Source: Marinobacter salicampi
Lineage (GTDB): Bacteria; Pseudomonadota; Gammaproteobacteria; Pseudomonadales; Oleiphilaceae
NCBI RefSeq assembly: GCF_011074795.1
Contig: NZ_JAAMPF010000012.1
Location: 62,001 to 126,000 of the forward strand
DNA length: 64,000 nucleotides
Reading direction: 5' to 3'
A program made the translations under genes and the position numbers. A model generated the notes under the pieces. The model ran no database searches. It was not told the origin of the DNA and was given only the letters and a program-made list of their open reading frames with translations. Shown in pieces: positions 49,410 to 58,891 of this stretch; position 1 is the stretch's first letter; each line of letters opens with the position of its first letter.

Positions 49410-50603
49410 TCAGTCGGACACGACGCTTATAGGGCGGCGGGATGCCAGGCCGGACGATAGGGAATGCGCCGCAAACGCATCGATCAGTCGCTCCAGATCG
49501 GCATCGGTATGGGTAGCACTGAGGGTGACACGCAACCGCGAAGCGCCCTCGGGAACCGTAGGCGGACGAATGGCAGTAACCAGCAGGCCTCGGGCCTCCA
49601 GCGCCGCACTGAGTTTGAGGGTGTCTCGCACGTCGCCGATCAGGATCGGTTGGATCGGGGTTTCCGAAGGCATCAACTCGTACCCGAGCCGGGTCATGGC
49701 GGACCGGAAACGCAGGATCAGCCTTTCAAGATGGTCTCGCCGCCACTGCTCTTTCTGTACCAGATCAAGACTGGCACAGGATGCCAGCGCAAGAGCCGGA
49801 GGCATCGCAGTTGTATAGATATAGGTGCGGGCTTGCTGAACCAGGTAATCCATCAACAGCGCAGGGCCTGTGGCAAAAGCACCACTGGTGCCAAAGGCTT
49901 TGCCGAACGTGCCGATAACGACAGGGACGTCCTCTTCAGTAAGCCCCAGGGAAGCGACAGAACCCCTGCCATCAGGCCCCATAAAGCCGAAGCCATGGGC
50001 GTCATCGACAATCAGCAAGGCATCGTGTGCCCTGCACAGATCCGCCAGCTGCCGTAAGGGTGCCACGTCGCCGTCCATACTGAAGACGCCATCAGTAACC
50101 ACCAGTTTATGGCCTCCGGTTACTGCCAACTGGCGCTCAAGGGCGCTCATGTCACCATGGGGGTAGGTACAGACTCTGGCTCGGCTCAGCCTGCAGCCAT
50201 CGATAATGGACGCATGGTTCAGCTCATCGGAGAAAATGGTGTCGCCCTTGCCCGCCAGGGCCGAGATCACGCCCATATTCGCCATATAGCCGGTGGAAAA
50301 GAACAGTGCCCCCGAACGCCTGGTGAACCGGGCAATCTCAGCCTCCAGCCGGTGGTGGGCCTCATGATGACCGCAGATAAGGTGGGAGGCGGCGCCGCCG
50401 ACCCCAACTTCAACCATGCCCTGCCTGACAGCACCCACCAGCGCCGGGTGGTTCGCGAGCCCCAGATAGTCGTTGCTGCAAAAAGCCAGCATGGGCTCAC
50501 CGTCAGCAGTCAACCGGGGCTGCTGGGGACCACTGACGAGGCGTCTCAGCCGGTACAGGCCAGCATTCTTACGAGCCTCGATTTCGCCGGCAAAATCGCG
50601 CAT
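49410..50603 (-). CDS. bioF: 8-amino-7-oxononanoate synthase BioF
   Basis: BioF is the PLP enzyme that condenses pimeloyl-thioester with alanine in biotin synthesis. The 397-residue protein has the alpha-oxoamine synthase pattern: FCSNDYLGLANHP, SHLICGHHEAHHRLE, VVTDGVFSMDGD, DDAHGFGFMG, and the PLP lysine in GTFGKAFGTSG. ATG 50603 is preferred over a TTG two codons upstream. It begins 11 bases after the bioB stop. Confidence 0.96.
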   Translation of the reverse strand: MRDFAGEIEARKNAGLYRLRRLVSGPQQPRLTADGEPMLAFCSNDYLGLANHPALVGAVRQGMVEVGVGGAASHLICGHHEAHHRLEAEIARFTRRSGALFFSTGYMANMGVISALAGKGDTIFSDELNHASIIDGCRLSRARVCTYPHGDMSALERQLAVTGGHKLVVTDGVFSMDGDVAPLRQLADLCRAHDALLIVDDAHGFGFMGPDGRGSVASLGLTEEDVPVVIGTFGKAFGTSGAFATGPALLMDYLVQQARTYIYTTAMPPALALASCASLDLVQKEQWRRDHLERLILRFRSAMTRLGYELMPSETPIQPILIGDVRDTLKLSAALEARGLLVTAIRPPTVPEGASRLRVTLSATHTDADLERLIDAFAAHSLSSGLASRRPISVVSD

Positions 50604-50614
50604 GGTCAATGGAC

Positions 50615-51673
50615 TCAGGCCGACTGCCGGGTGGCATCGTAGAACATGTGGCCGGTTCGTTCGTCTTCCACCGCCTGGGCCAGCGCCGCTTCACGATCAT
50701 CTTCGGTGTGTGCGGTTTCCCGCTGTTCCGGCCGGATTCCCAGTCGCTGGAACAATTGGCGGTCCCGATCGGCTTCCGGGTTGGCCGTGGTCAGCAGTTT
50801 CTCGCCATAGAAAATCGAGTTCGCGCCTGCGAGGAAGCACAGGGCCTGCATCTGGTCGTTCATGTCTTCCCGGCCAGCAGACAGGCGCACATGGGAGGCC
50901 GGCATCATGATGCGGGCGACAGCCAGCGTGCGGATAAAGTCGAACGGATCAAGGTCTTCCACGTCCTCCATCGGCGTCCCCGCAACCTTGACCAGCATAT
51001 TGACCGGAACGCTTTCCGGGTGGTGCGGCAGATTGGCGAGCACCACCAGAAGTCCGGCGCGATCGTCCAGGTCTTCTCCCATGCCCATGATTCCCCCGCA
51101 GCACACCTTCATGCCGGCGTTGCGAACGTTGGCCAGCGTCGTCAGGCGATCCTGATAGGTCCGGGTGGTAATGATGTGGCTGTAGTACTTTTCGGAGGTA
51201 TCAAGGTTGTGGTTGTAGTAATCCAGGCCGGCATCCGCCAGCTCCTGTGCCTGGTTTTCTTCCAGCATTCCCAGGGTCATGCAGGTCTCCAGACCAAGGG
51301 ACTTAACCTGCTTGACCATATCCACGACATAGGGCATGTCTTTTTTTGACGGGCTGCGCCAGGCTGCACCCATGCAGAACCGGGACGCACCTTTTTCCTT
51401 GGCGGCCTTGGCTTCGGCCAGCACTTTCTCGATTTCCAGTAGTTTCTCTTTTTCCAGACCGGTATTGTAATGACCGCTCTGGGGACAGTATTTACAGTCC
51501 TCCGGGCAGGCGCCGGTCTTGATGGACAGCAAAGTGCTCACCTGGACCTCATTGGGATCGAAGTACTCCCGGTGTACCGCCTGGGCCCTGAATATCAGAT
51601 CATTGAATGGCAAAGCAAACAATGCTCGGGCTTCTTCAATGGTCCAGTCGTGGCGAAGGGCAGTGGCAATCAT
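50615..51673 (-). CDS. bioB: Biotin synthase BioB
   Basis: BioB inserts sulfur into dethiobiotin. The 352-residue radical-SAM enzyme has C56-x3-C60-x2-C63 (CPEDCKYC) and the family stretches [13 protein letters not shown] and GGIMGMGED. It is the first gene of bioB-bioF-bioD, behind a promoter that is overlapped by a BirA-type operator. Confidence 0.98.
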   Translation of the reverse strand: MIATALRHDWTIEEARALFALPFNDLIFRAQAVHREYFDPNEVQVSTLLSIKTGACPEDCKYCPQSGHYNTGLEKEKLLEIEKVLAEAKAAKEKGASRFCMGAAWRSPSKKDMPYVVDMVKQVKSLGLETCMTLGMLEENQAQELADAGLDYYNHNLDTSEKYYSHIITTRTYQDRLTTLANVRNAGMKVCCGGIMGMGEDLDDRAGLLVVLANLPHHPESVPVNMLVKVAGTPMEDVEDLDPFDFIRTLAVARIMMPASHVRLSAGREDMNDQMQALCFLAGANSIFYGEKLLTTANPEADRDRQLFQRLGIRPEQRETAHTEDDREAALAQAVEDERTGHMFYDATRQSA

Positions 51674-51722
51674 GAGTCAGGTCCTGTTAAGGGCGCTTCT
51701 GCGACAGAAGGGCTGGTAAATA

Positions 51723-51739
51723 ATGCACACGATGTGCAT
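51723..51739. repeat. Perfect 7-bp palindrome in the bioB leader
   Basis: ATGCACA (51723-51729) and TGTGCAT (51733-51739) flank CGA. It lies between the bioB promoter and gene, and upstream of comF, so it could be a second operator for either direction. The controlling protein is not recognised. Confidence 0.45.
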
Positions 51740-51767
51740 GAACAGATTGAGTTCAGGGAATGAACTG

Positions 51768-51795
51768 ATGATAAAGCGCCTGATAACGCTGTCAA
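51768..51795 (-). promoter_or_regulatory. Sigma-70 promoter for bioBFD
   Basis: On the minus strand a perfect TTGACA (51795-51790) is followed after 16 bases by TATCAT (51773-51768; 5 of 6). The -10 covers the likely comF start codon and the -35 lies in a half-site of the BirA box, so this promoter should be shut off by bound BirA. Confidence 0.7.
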
Positions 51796-52508
51796 CCCAA
51801 ATACAACGAAAGGTTAACAACTCCTTCGCCCTCCCCGGCGCCTGCATTGCCTGCTCTTCAGCAATAGTGGGCCACGGCCTCTGCGCGGGCTGTTACGCAG
51901 ACCTGCCCGCCAACGATGGCCAGTGTCGACGGTGTGCTCTGCCCCTGGCTTTCGGGACCGGAGCGACCATGACCTGTGGCGAATGTCTCCGTCATCCGCC
52001 GCCGTTTGAACGGGTGATTACACCCTGGCGCTATGAGTTTCCTGTCAATCACATGATCAGCCGCTACAAGTACCGGGGCCAGAGGGCTCTGGGCCAACCG
52101 CTGATTCAGAGCCTGGTGGAGCGGGTACGCGATGATCTGGCGACCGAGCCCTGGCGCCGGCCTGATCTGCTCATACCCAGCCCCATGCACAGAAATCGGC
52201 AACGGCGCCGCGGGTTCAACCAGGCTGAGGACATCGCAGAGCAACTGAGTCGGCAGACGGGCGTACCCTGGTCGGTCACCCTTGTCAGGAAACACCGCCA
52301 GCATGGAGAACAGGCCGGGCTTGGCCGTCAGAAACGGCTGGCCAACCTGCGCGGCAGCTTCGTGGTCGACAGCCCGGCGCCACCCCGTGTGGCCATTGTC
52401 GATGACGTGATTACGACAGGGGCAACGGCTCGTACGCTTGCCCTTGCCCTGGCAAAAGCAGGAGCCTGCCATATCGAGGTCTGGGCGCTGGCCCGTACCC
52501 CGAATTAG
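51768..52508 (+). CDS. comF: ComF family phosphoribosyltransferase-like protein
   Basis: ComF proteins are linked to DNA uptake and competence and have a phosphoribosyltransferase fold. The 246-residue product has an N-terminal zinc-finger set (CIACSSAIVGHGLCAGC, CRRC, CGEC), HRNRQRRRGFNQAEDIA, and the PRPP loop VAIVDDVITTGATARTLA. ATG 51768 is preferred; ATG 51723 lies further out, in the bio leader. It is divergent from bioB and shares its control region. Confidence 0.88.
   Translation: MIKRLITLSTQIQRKVNNSFALPGACIACSSAIVGHGLCAGCYADLPANDGQCRRCALPLAFGTGATMTCGECLRHPPPFERVITPWRYEFPVNHMISRYKYRGQRALGQPLIQSLVERVRDDLATEPWRRPDLLIPSPMHRNRQRRRGFNQAEDIAEQLSRQTGVPWSVTLVRKHRQHGEQAGLGRQKRLANLRGSFVVDSPAPPRVAIVDDVITTGATARTLALALAKAGACHIEVWALARTPN
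51789..51820. promoter_or_regulatory. BirA-type biotin operator
   Basis: CTGTCAACC (51789-51797) and GGTTAACAA (51812-51820) are separated by 14 bases. The known BirA pattern is TTGTAAACC-N14/15-GGTTTACAA: the right half matches 8 of 9 and the left half 6 of 9 against it, while the two halves are 7 of 9 complementary to each other. It overlaps the -35 of the bioB promoter. It also lies within the first codons of comF. BirA itself is not in the window. Confidence 0.72.
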
Positions 52509-52552
52509 GCTGCGCACCGGGACTATTCCAGCTGGCAGGCATCAGCGAAGCC

Positions 52553-53668
52553 TCAGGCGCCAAGTCGCTCGACGACCCAGTCTGCTATGGCGAGACTCGC
52601 CGTCAGCCCGGGCGATTCGATGCCAAACAGCTGCACCAGCCCGGGTATGCCATGGACCGACTCATCCTGCATAACAAAGTCACAGAAGCCGGTTGCCGGC
52701 CCGCCAAGCTTGGGGCGCACCCCGGCATAGGCGGGCTGCAGTGCATTCGGGTTCACCCCGGGCCACCATCTGCGGATGCTCCGGGCGAAACTGTGCCGGC
52801 GGTCCGGGTCGACGTCGAAGCTGGGTGAATCGATCCACTCGACATCAGGTCCGAAGCGGGCCTGCCCAGCCAGGTCAAGGGTCAGATGTATGCCAAGCCC
52901 GCCCGGCTCCGGCACCGGGTAGACCAGGGTGGAGAAAGGGTGGGGTCCGGAATAGCTGAAATAGCTGCCACGGGCAAAATACAGATCAGGACATTCAGTC
53001 TGTGGATAGCCCTGCCATAACCGTGCCAGGGGTACCGCATTCAGGCCCGCGGCATTGACAACACGGCGGGCTGTCAACTGACAGGGCATATCGCCACCCA
53101 CCGACAGACAATGCCTGCCATCCGCACTGGCGACCGCCTCCACTGGTGCCCGGCAGACCAGTTGGCCGCCCCGTGATTCAAGCTTCCCCAGTAGTGACAG
53201 CATCAGCCCGTGGCTGTCGACGATGCCGGTGTTTCGGGAGAAAAGACCCGCCTGAGCTTTAACCTCAGGCAAGGCCTGGTTCAAACGCTGACTGTCCGCC
53301 CATTCCAGCTCGACATCATTGGCAAGAGCCGTACGGGCGATAATTGAAAGCTGAGGCAGCTGAGACCCATCACAGGCAATAATCCATTTACCGGTTTTCC
53401 TGTGGTCGACCTTGTGGCTGGCGCAGTAGCGATAGAGCTCTTCCCGCCCAAGGTTGCAGAGCCTTGCTTTCAACGAGTGCTGCGGATAATAAAGCCCGCC
53501 GTGGATCACCTCGCTGTTGCGGGATGACAGGCCCTCTCCGAAACGTCCACCGGCTTCGAGCACAATTACATCCTGCCCCCTGGATGCCAACCGTTGCGCT
53601 ACCGCAAGACCCACGACACCGGCCCCGATTACAACGGTATCGGTCTGCAATGCCTCTTTTGCTGTCAT
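52553..53668 (-). CDS. FAD-dependent oxidoreductase, L-2-hydroxyglutarate oxidase-like
   Basis: The 371-residue protein belongs to the DAO/glycine-oxidase superfamily. It has an N-terminal Rossmann motif VIGAGVVGLAVAQRLASRG and the segment SSRNSEVIHGGLYYP, which is typical of L-2-hydroxyglutarate oxidase and related enzymes, plus RRVVNAAGLNAVPLA and the late PAYAGVRPKL. The substrate is not certain. The start is ATG 53668 with AAGGA ahead. It is convergent with comF and divergent from the next gene. Confidence 0.85.
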   Translation of the reverse strand: MTAKEALQTDTVVIGAGVVGLAVAQRLASRGQDVIVLEAGGRFGEGLSSRNSEVIHGGLYYPQHSLKARLCNLGREELYRYCASHKVDHRKTGKWIIACDGSQLPQLSIIARTALANDVELEWADSQRLNQALPEVKAQAGLFSRNTGIVDSHGLMLSLLGKLESRGGQLVCRAPVEAVASADGRHCLSVGGDMPCQLTARRVVNAAGLNAVPLARLWQGYPQTECPDLYFARGSYFSYSGPHPFSTLVYPVPEPGGLGIHLTLDLAGQARFGPDVEWIDSPSFDVDPDRRHSFARSIRRWWPGVNPNALQPAYAGVRPKLGGPATGFCDFVMQDESVHGIPGLVQLFGIESPGLTASLAIADWVVERLGA

Positions 53669-53786
53669 TCTCTGTCCTTGTCCAACCCGCGCCAATCAAC
53701 CAGGAAGTCGCCGGAAGCTTACCAACTCGGACCGGTATCCGTGTAGGCCAATCGATCAGTAAGGTTGAAAATCACCAAGCGTTGAA

Positions 53787-53817
53787 ATGACAAAGGGCCC
53801 CCAAAAACCGGTATACT
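53787..53817 (+). promoter_or_regulatory. Candidate sigma-70 promoter before the small membrane protein and srkA
   Basis: ATGACA (53787-53792; 5 of 6) and TATACT (53812-53817; 5 of 6) are 19 bases apart, slightly long. The start would fall near 53824, about 35 bases before the gene. Confidence 0.42.
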
Positions 53818-53859
53818 TGGCGCATTCACCCTTCACCGCAGGAAGCTCGGGAAACGTAC

Positions 53860-54282
53860 ATGTCAGATCGTAAGCAGTTTCTGATTGTCATGCTGGTCGC
53901 CGCCCTTTTCGTCGGATGGTTGGGATGGCGTGGATTTGAAGTCATATCACTGAATCAACGCCTGCAAAGCGATGAAGTCGTGGCAAGCTATCCCTACCTG
54001 CACCGGGTTCTCCGGGTTGACGGTGATACCGCGGTGATGAGTTCACTCCGCTCCCGTGAGACTCCGACCCGGGAAGCCCTGAAAATCATCTTTCCAAGCA
54101 TGTCATCCTTGAGTGAGAACCATCGGGACTGGCAGAGAGCTGAAAGAGAATTTGCCCGGGTACAGGCCAAGGCCGGCGACATCATACTGGACGTGCCGGG
54201 AATAGCCCGCGTTCGCTGGGAGCTTGATGAAAACTGGTACCACCTGAGCGCAATGCGCTCCGAAAGCCTGACCCGGCGCTGA
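53860..54282 (+). CDS. Hypothetical single-pass membrane protein, 140 residues
   Basis: I do not recognise a named family. One N-terminal helix (FLIVMLVAALFVGWLGW, residues 7-23) anchors it, leaving a ~115-residue soluble domain, probably periplasmic, with a hydrophobic strand-rich end (DIILDVPGIARVRWEL). An upstream AGGAAG box supports the ATG. It lies 11 bases before srkA, so the two probably share a transcript. Confidence 0.75.
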   Translation: MSDRKQFLIVMLVAALFVGWLGWRGFEVISLNQRLQSDEVVASYPYLHRVLRVDGDTAVMSSLRSRETPTREALKIIFPSMSSLSENHRDWQRAEREFARVQAKAGDIILDVPGIARVRWELDENWYHLSAMRSESLTRR

Positions 54283-54293
54283 AACAGGACCTT

Positions 54294-55292
54294 ATGACTA
54301 ATCCCCACCCATACGATGACCTGACCCCCGACACGCTTCTTGACGCTGTTGAGGCCGCCGGTTTTGAAATCAATGGCCGCCTCTTTGCCCTGAACAGCTA
54401 CGAGAATCGTGTCTACCAGGTCGGCATCGAGGGTCGTTCGCCGGTAATTGCAAAATTCTACCGGCCGGGCCGTTGGTCCGAGGCCCAGATTCGTGAGGAA
54501 CATACATTCTCACGGGAACTTGTGGAGGCAGGGTTGCCTATTGTTGCGCCACTGGTCATGCCTTCCGGCGATACCCTCGGTAAGCACGACGGTTTCCTGT
54601 TTGCCGTGTTCGACCAGCGCGGCGGCCAGGCACCCGACACCAGTGTCGACGATACCCTCTACCGTCTTGGCCAGTGGCTTGGTCAGATACACAACGTGGG
54701 AGCGAGCACATCTTTCGAAACCCGTCCTACCCTTGATATTCTTCCGGGCATTACCGGGCACAGTCAGTACCTGACCGAGCATGACTGGATTCCAAAAGAG
54801 CTGCGCCCGGCCTGGGACAGCCTGATACCCGACCTGATCAAGTATTCCGAACACCGCATTCACGATGCTGGCGACGAGTTGCAGCAGATTCGTCTGCATG
54901 GAGACTGCCATGCAGGTAACATCCTGGTCCGGGACGAACAGATGCTGTTCGTGGACCTTGATGACTGCCGTACAGGCCCGGCGGTCCAGGACCTGTGGTT
55001 GCTTTTGAACGGCGACGACGTCGAAAAAGGCATCCAGTTTGCCGAGCTGCTTGAAGGCTATGAGATGTTTCGCGATTTCAATCGCCGTGAACGCCACCTG
55101 ATCGAGCCTTTGCGCTGTTACCGGCAGATCTCCCATTGCGCCTGGCTGGCAAAGCGCTGGGATGACCCGGCCTTTCCCCGCTTCTTCCCGTGGTTTACCC
55201 AGCCCAGATTCTGGTCCGATCAGATTCTCGCTTTGCGGGAGCAGCTGTCATCACTGCAGTCCCCCTCTGTATCAATCCCCGGCCAGAACTGA
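54294..55292 (+). CDS. srkA: Stress response kinase SrkA (YihE/RdoA)
   Basis: SrkA is a Ser/Thr kinase of the aminoglycoside-phosphotransferase fold that protects cells in stress. The 332-residue protein has the start LTPDTLLDAVEAAGFEINGRL, FALNSYENRVYQVGIEG, the catalytic loop RLHGDCHAGNILVRD and metal-binding LFVDLDDCRTGPAVQDLW. Length and these motifs fit SrkA well. Confidence 0.94.
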   Translation: MTNPHPYDDLTPDTLLDAVEAAGFEINGRLFALNSYENRVYQVGIEGRSPVIAKFYRPGRWSEAQIREEHTFSRELVEAGLPIVAPLVMPSGDTLGKHDGFLFAVFDQRGGQAPDTSVDDTLYRLGQWLGQIHNVGASTSFETRPTLDILPGITGHSQYLTEHDWIPKELRPAWDSLIPDLIKYSEHRIHDAGDELQQIRLHGDCHAGNILVRDEQMLFVDLDDCRTGPAVQDLWLLLNGDDVEKGIQFAELLEGYEMFRDFNRRERHLIEPLRCYRQISHCAWLAKRWDDPAFPRFFPWFTQPRFWSDQILALREQLSSLQSPSVSIPGQN

Positions 55293-55351
55293 GCCTGATG
55301 ATACTGCCCACAATCTAAACCTGCGGTATTTGAACTGGAGAGAGCTTATCC

Positions 55352-55741
55352 ATGAGTCAGCCTGAAGCCCGCTATTCGATTCGATCACTGCTCGCGGCGG
55401 TCCTGATTACCATCATTATTACTGTCATCACTCTGGAGATGAGTGGTCGTATTGATCACTCGGATGACAAGACCAACGCCCCGGTCGGCGAGTTCACCGC
55501 GATTCACGTAAAGCCTGGCGAAGACTTCCGTATGTCATCAAAAGCCTCGGAACTGCACGCCGTCTGCCAGAATGGATACCTGGGCGTGGCACCCGATGTG
55601 GATCCGACCTTTGTCGGCATACTGGTGGACTATAAAAATCGTGGCGTCCGCTGTGGTCGGCCGGATCGCAACCGGCCGGAAACCGCAGAACCAGAGCCTG
55701 CGCCTGCGCCTGAAGCCGGCGAAGCACAGGACAGCCAGTGA
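55352..55741 (+). CDS. Hypothetical single-pass membrane protein, 129 residues
   Basis: No family is recognised. One N-terminal helix (LLAAVLITIIITVITLEM, about 13-30) is followed by a small domain with two cysteines (AVCQNGYLG and VRCGRPD) that could pair if the domain is periplasmic, and a low-complexity Pro/Glu/Ala tail from about residue 110. GGAGAG precedes the ATG. It lies 10 bases before cmoA. Confidence 0.72.
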   Translation: MSQPEARYSIRSLLAAVLITIIITVITLEMSGRIDHSDDKTNAPVGEFTAIHVKPGEDFRMSSKASELHAVCQNGYLGVAPDVDPTFVGILVDYKNRGVRCGRPDRNRPETAEPEPAPAPEAGEAQDSQ

Positions 55742-55751
55742 GACCGAGCAG

Positions 55752-56504
55752 ATGACCAGAAGACCGGCCCCAGAGACTGAACCAGACCGCCTGTTTGCCC
55801 AGGATCGGTACCCGGAAGACTTCCGTTTCAATGCGGCGGTTGCGCGGGTTTTCCCGGACATGATCCGGCGATCGGTGCCTGGCTACACCACCATCGTGCC
55901 CATGATCGAAGTGATTACCGAGCGCTTCGCCCAGCCCGTCAGCAACTGCTACGACCTCGGCTGCTCCCTGGGCGCCGCAACACTTGCCATGCGGCACGGT
56001 ATTCACCATGACAATTGCACGCTGGTTGGGGTCGACAATTCTGCGGACATGATCGAGCGCTGCCATCACTACGTAGCGCTGGACGATCACCCCCTGCCTG
56101 TCAGCCTCCGCTGTGAAGACATACTGGACACTGACCTGAGGGACGCATCGGTGACTACCCTGAACTTTACCCTTCAGTTCGTGCCACTGGCCCGACGCAC
56201 GCCCTTGCTTCATCGCATCGCTGAGGCAACGCGCCCGGGCGGCGCACTCATACTGTCGGAAAAAATACGGTTTGAGTCGGAACACGAACAGCAAACCCAG
56301 ACCCTTCTGCATCACGAATTCAAGCGCGCCAATGGCTACTCGGACCTGGAGATCAGCCAGAAGCGTACCGCCCTCGAGAAGGTCCTGCTGCCCGAGACAC
56401 TCCATGCCCACAAAGAACGCCTGAGGGGGGCTGGATTCAGCGAGGTCATGGTCTGGTACCAGTGCTTCAATTTTGTATCCATTCTGGCCGTGAAACCTTC
56501 CTGA
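55752..56504 (+). CDS. cmoA: Carboxy-SAM synthase CmoA
   Basis: CmoA makes carboxy-S-adenosylmethionine from prephenate and SAM for the cmo5U34 wobble modification. I start it at ATG 55752 (250 residues), because the longer frame overlaps the preceding gene. Key parts are DRLFAQDRYPEDFRFNAAVARVF, VPGYTTIVPMIEV (reading SVPGYTTIVPM), the SAM motif YDLGCSLGAATL and VTTLNFTLQFVP. It is followed by cmoB after 14 bases. Confidence 0.97.
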   Translation: MTRRPAPETEPDRLFAQDRYPEDFRFNAAVARVFPDMIRRSVPGYTTIVPMIEVITERFAQPVSNCYDLGCSLGAATLAMRHGIHHDNCTLVGVDNSADMIERCHHYVALDDHPLPVSLRCEDILDTDLRDASVTTLNFTLQFVPLARRTPLLHRIAEATRPGGALILSEKIRFESEHEQQTQTLLHHEFKRANGYSDLEISQKRTALEKVLLPETLHAHKERLRGAGFSEVMVWYQCFNFVSILAVKPS

Positions 56505-56518
56505 AGCCGACCAACTCC

Positions 56519-57511
56519 ATGACTCAATTCGACTGGCAGACTACCTATCGCAACTTATTCGCCAACCTGGAAGAGACCGGCCTCTCCTCGTGGAGCGACC
56601 AGTTGCAACTGCAACTGGCGCGGCGCTTCGACGAGCATCCCCACGGTGACATGGCACGCTGGCTTCAGGCCCATGGGCAACTGCCTGACATCCCGAGCGC
56701 AGAAGCCATCCTTACGGGTTCGACCATTACCCTTGGCGGTCCGGAAAGCCTGAACCAGGCTACCCTGGCTCAGCTCGAGCAGGCCCTGCGAGGGCTGATG
56801 CCCTGGCGCAAAGGTCCGTTCAACTTCTTTGGCGTCGACATTGACACTGAGTGGCGTTCTGACTGGAAATGGGACCGGGTATCACCATGGCTGGCCGACC
56901 TCAGGGGTCGGAAGGTGCTGGATGTGGGCTGCGGGTCCGGTTACCACTGCTGGCGCATGCTCGGTGCCGGAGCCGGACAGGTAGTCGGCATTGACCCCGG
57001 TCTTCTGTTCCTGTTTCAGTTTCTCAGCGTCAAGAAGTACCTGGGTGGGGTTCCGGTCGATCTTCTTCCGATCAAGGTAGAGGACCTGCCGCACCGGCTT
57101 GAAGCCTTTGATACCACCTTTTCCATGGGAATCCTCTACCATCGCCGCTCACCGATCGACCATTTGATTGAACTTCGGGAGACACTGCGAAGCGGCGGTG
57201 AACTGGTGCTTGAAACCCTCGTCGTGGAAGGGCCGGAGGGCTATAGCCTGATGCCCGCGGACCGCTACGGCATGATGCGTAACGTCTGGTTCCTGCCTAC
57301 CTGTGACACGCTCCTGCTATGGCTGGCCCGGGCGGGGTTCGAAGATGCGAAGGTGGTTGATGTGACTGTCACGACGACATCTGAGCAGAGGACGACGGAC
57401 TGGATGCGGTTCCAGTCCCTGAAAGACTTTCTGGACCCCGCCGACCCGGAGAAAACCATCGAGGGTTACCCAGGCCCACGGCGGGCAACAATCATCGCCA
57501 GAAAACCCTGA
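56519..57511 (+). CDS. cmoB: tRNA U34 carboxymethyltransferase CmoB
   Basis: CmoB transfers the carboxymethyl group from carboxy-SAM to ho5U34 in tRNA. The 330-residue protein starts MTQFDWQTTYRNLF at 56519. It has KGPFNFFGVDIDTEWRSDWKW, the SAM motif DVGCGSGYHCWRML, and SMGILYHRRSPIDHL, all typical. It ends convergent with purA; AACCCC (57539-57544) and GGGGTT (57527-57532) can form a small hairpin in the gap. Confidence 0.97.
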   Translation: MTQFDWQTTYRNLFANLEETGLSSWSDQLQLQLARRFDEHPHGDMARWLQAHGQLPDIPSAEAILTGSTITLGGPESLNQATLAQLEQALRGLMPWRKGPFNFFGVDIDTEWRSDWKWDRVSPWLADLRGRKVLDVGCGSGYHCWRMLGAGAGQVVGIDPGLLFLFQFLSVKKYLGGVPVDLLPIKVEDLPHRLEAFDTTFSMGILYHRRSPIDHLIELRETLRSGGELVLETLVVEGPEGYSLMPADRYGMMRNVWFLPTCDTLLLWLARAGFEDAKVVDVTVTTTSEQRTTDWMRFQSLKDFLDPADPEKTIEGYPGPRRATIIARKP

Positions 57512-57548
57512 GGCGCGTTAAACCCCGGGGTTTTGACCAACCCCCGGC

Positions 57549-58886
<1,338 letters not shown>

Positions 58887-58891
58887 CTAGT

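Noticed and set aside
57520..57544. AAACCCCGGGGTTTT and the nearby GGGGTT/AACCCC hairpin between cmoB and purA as a bidirectional terminator
   Set aside because: The stems are short and compete, and no T run of useful length follows on either strand; mentioned only as a possible structure.
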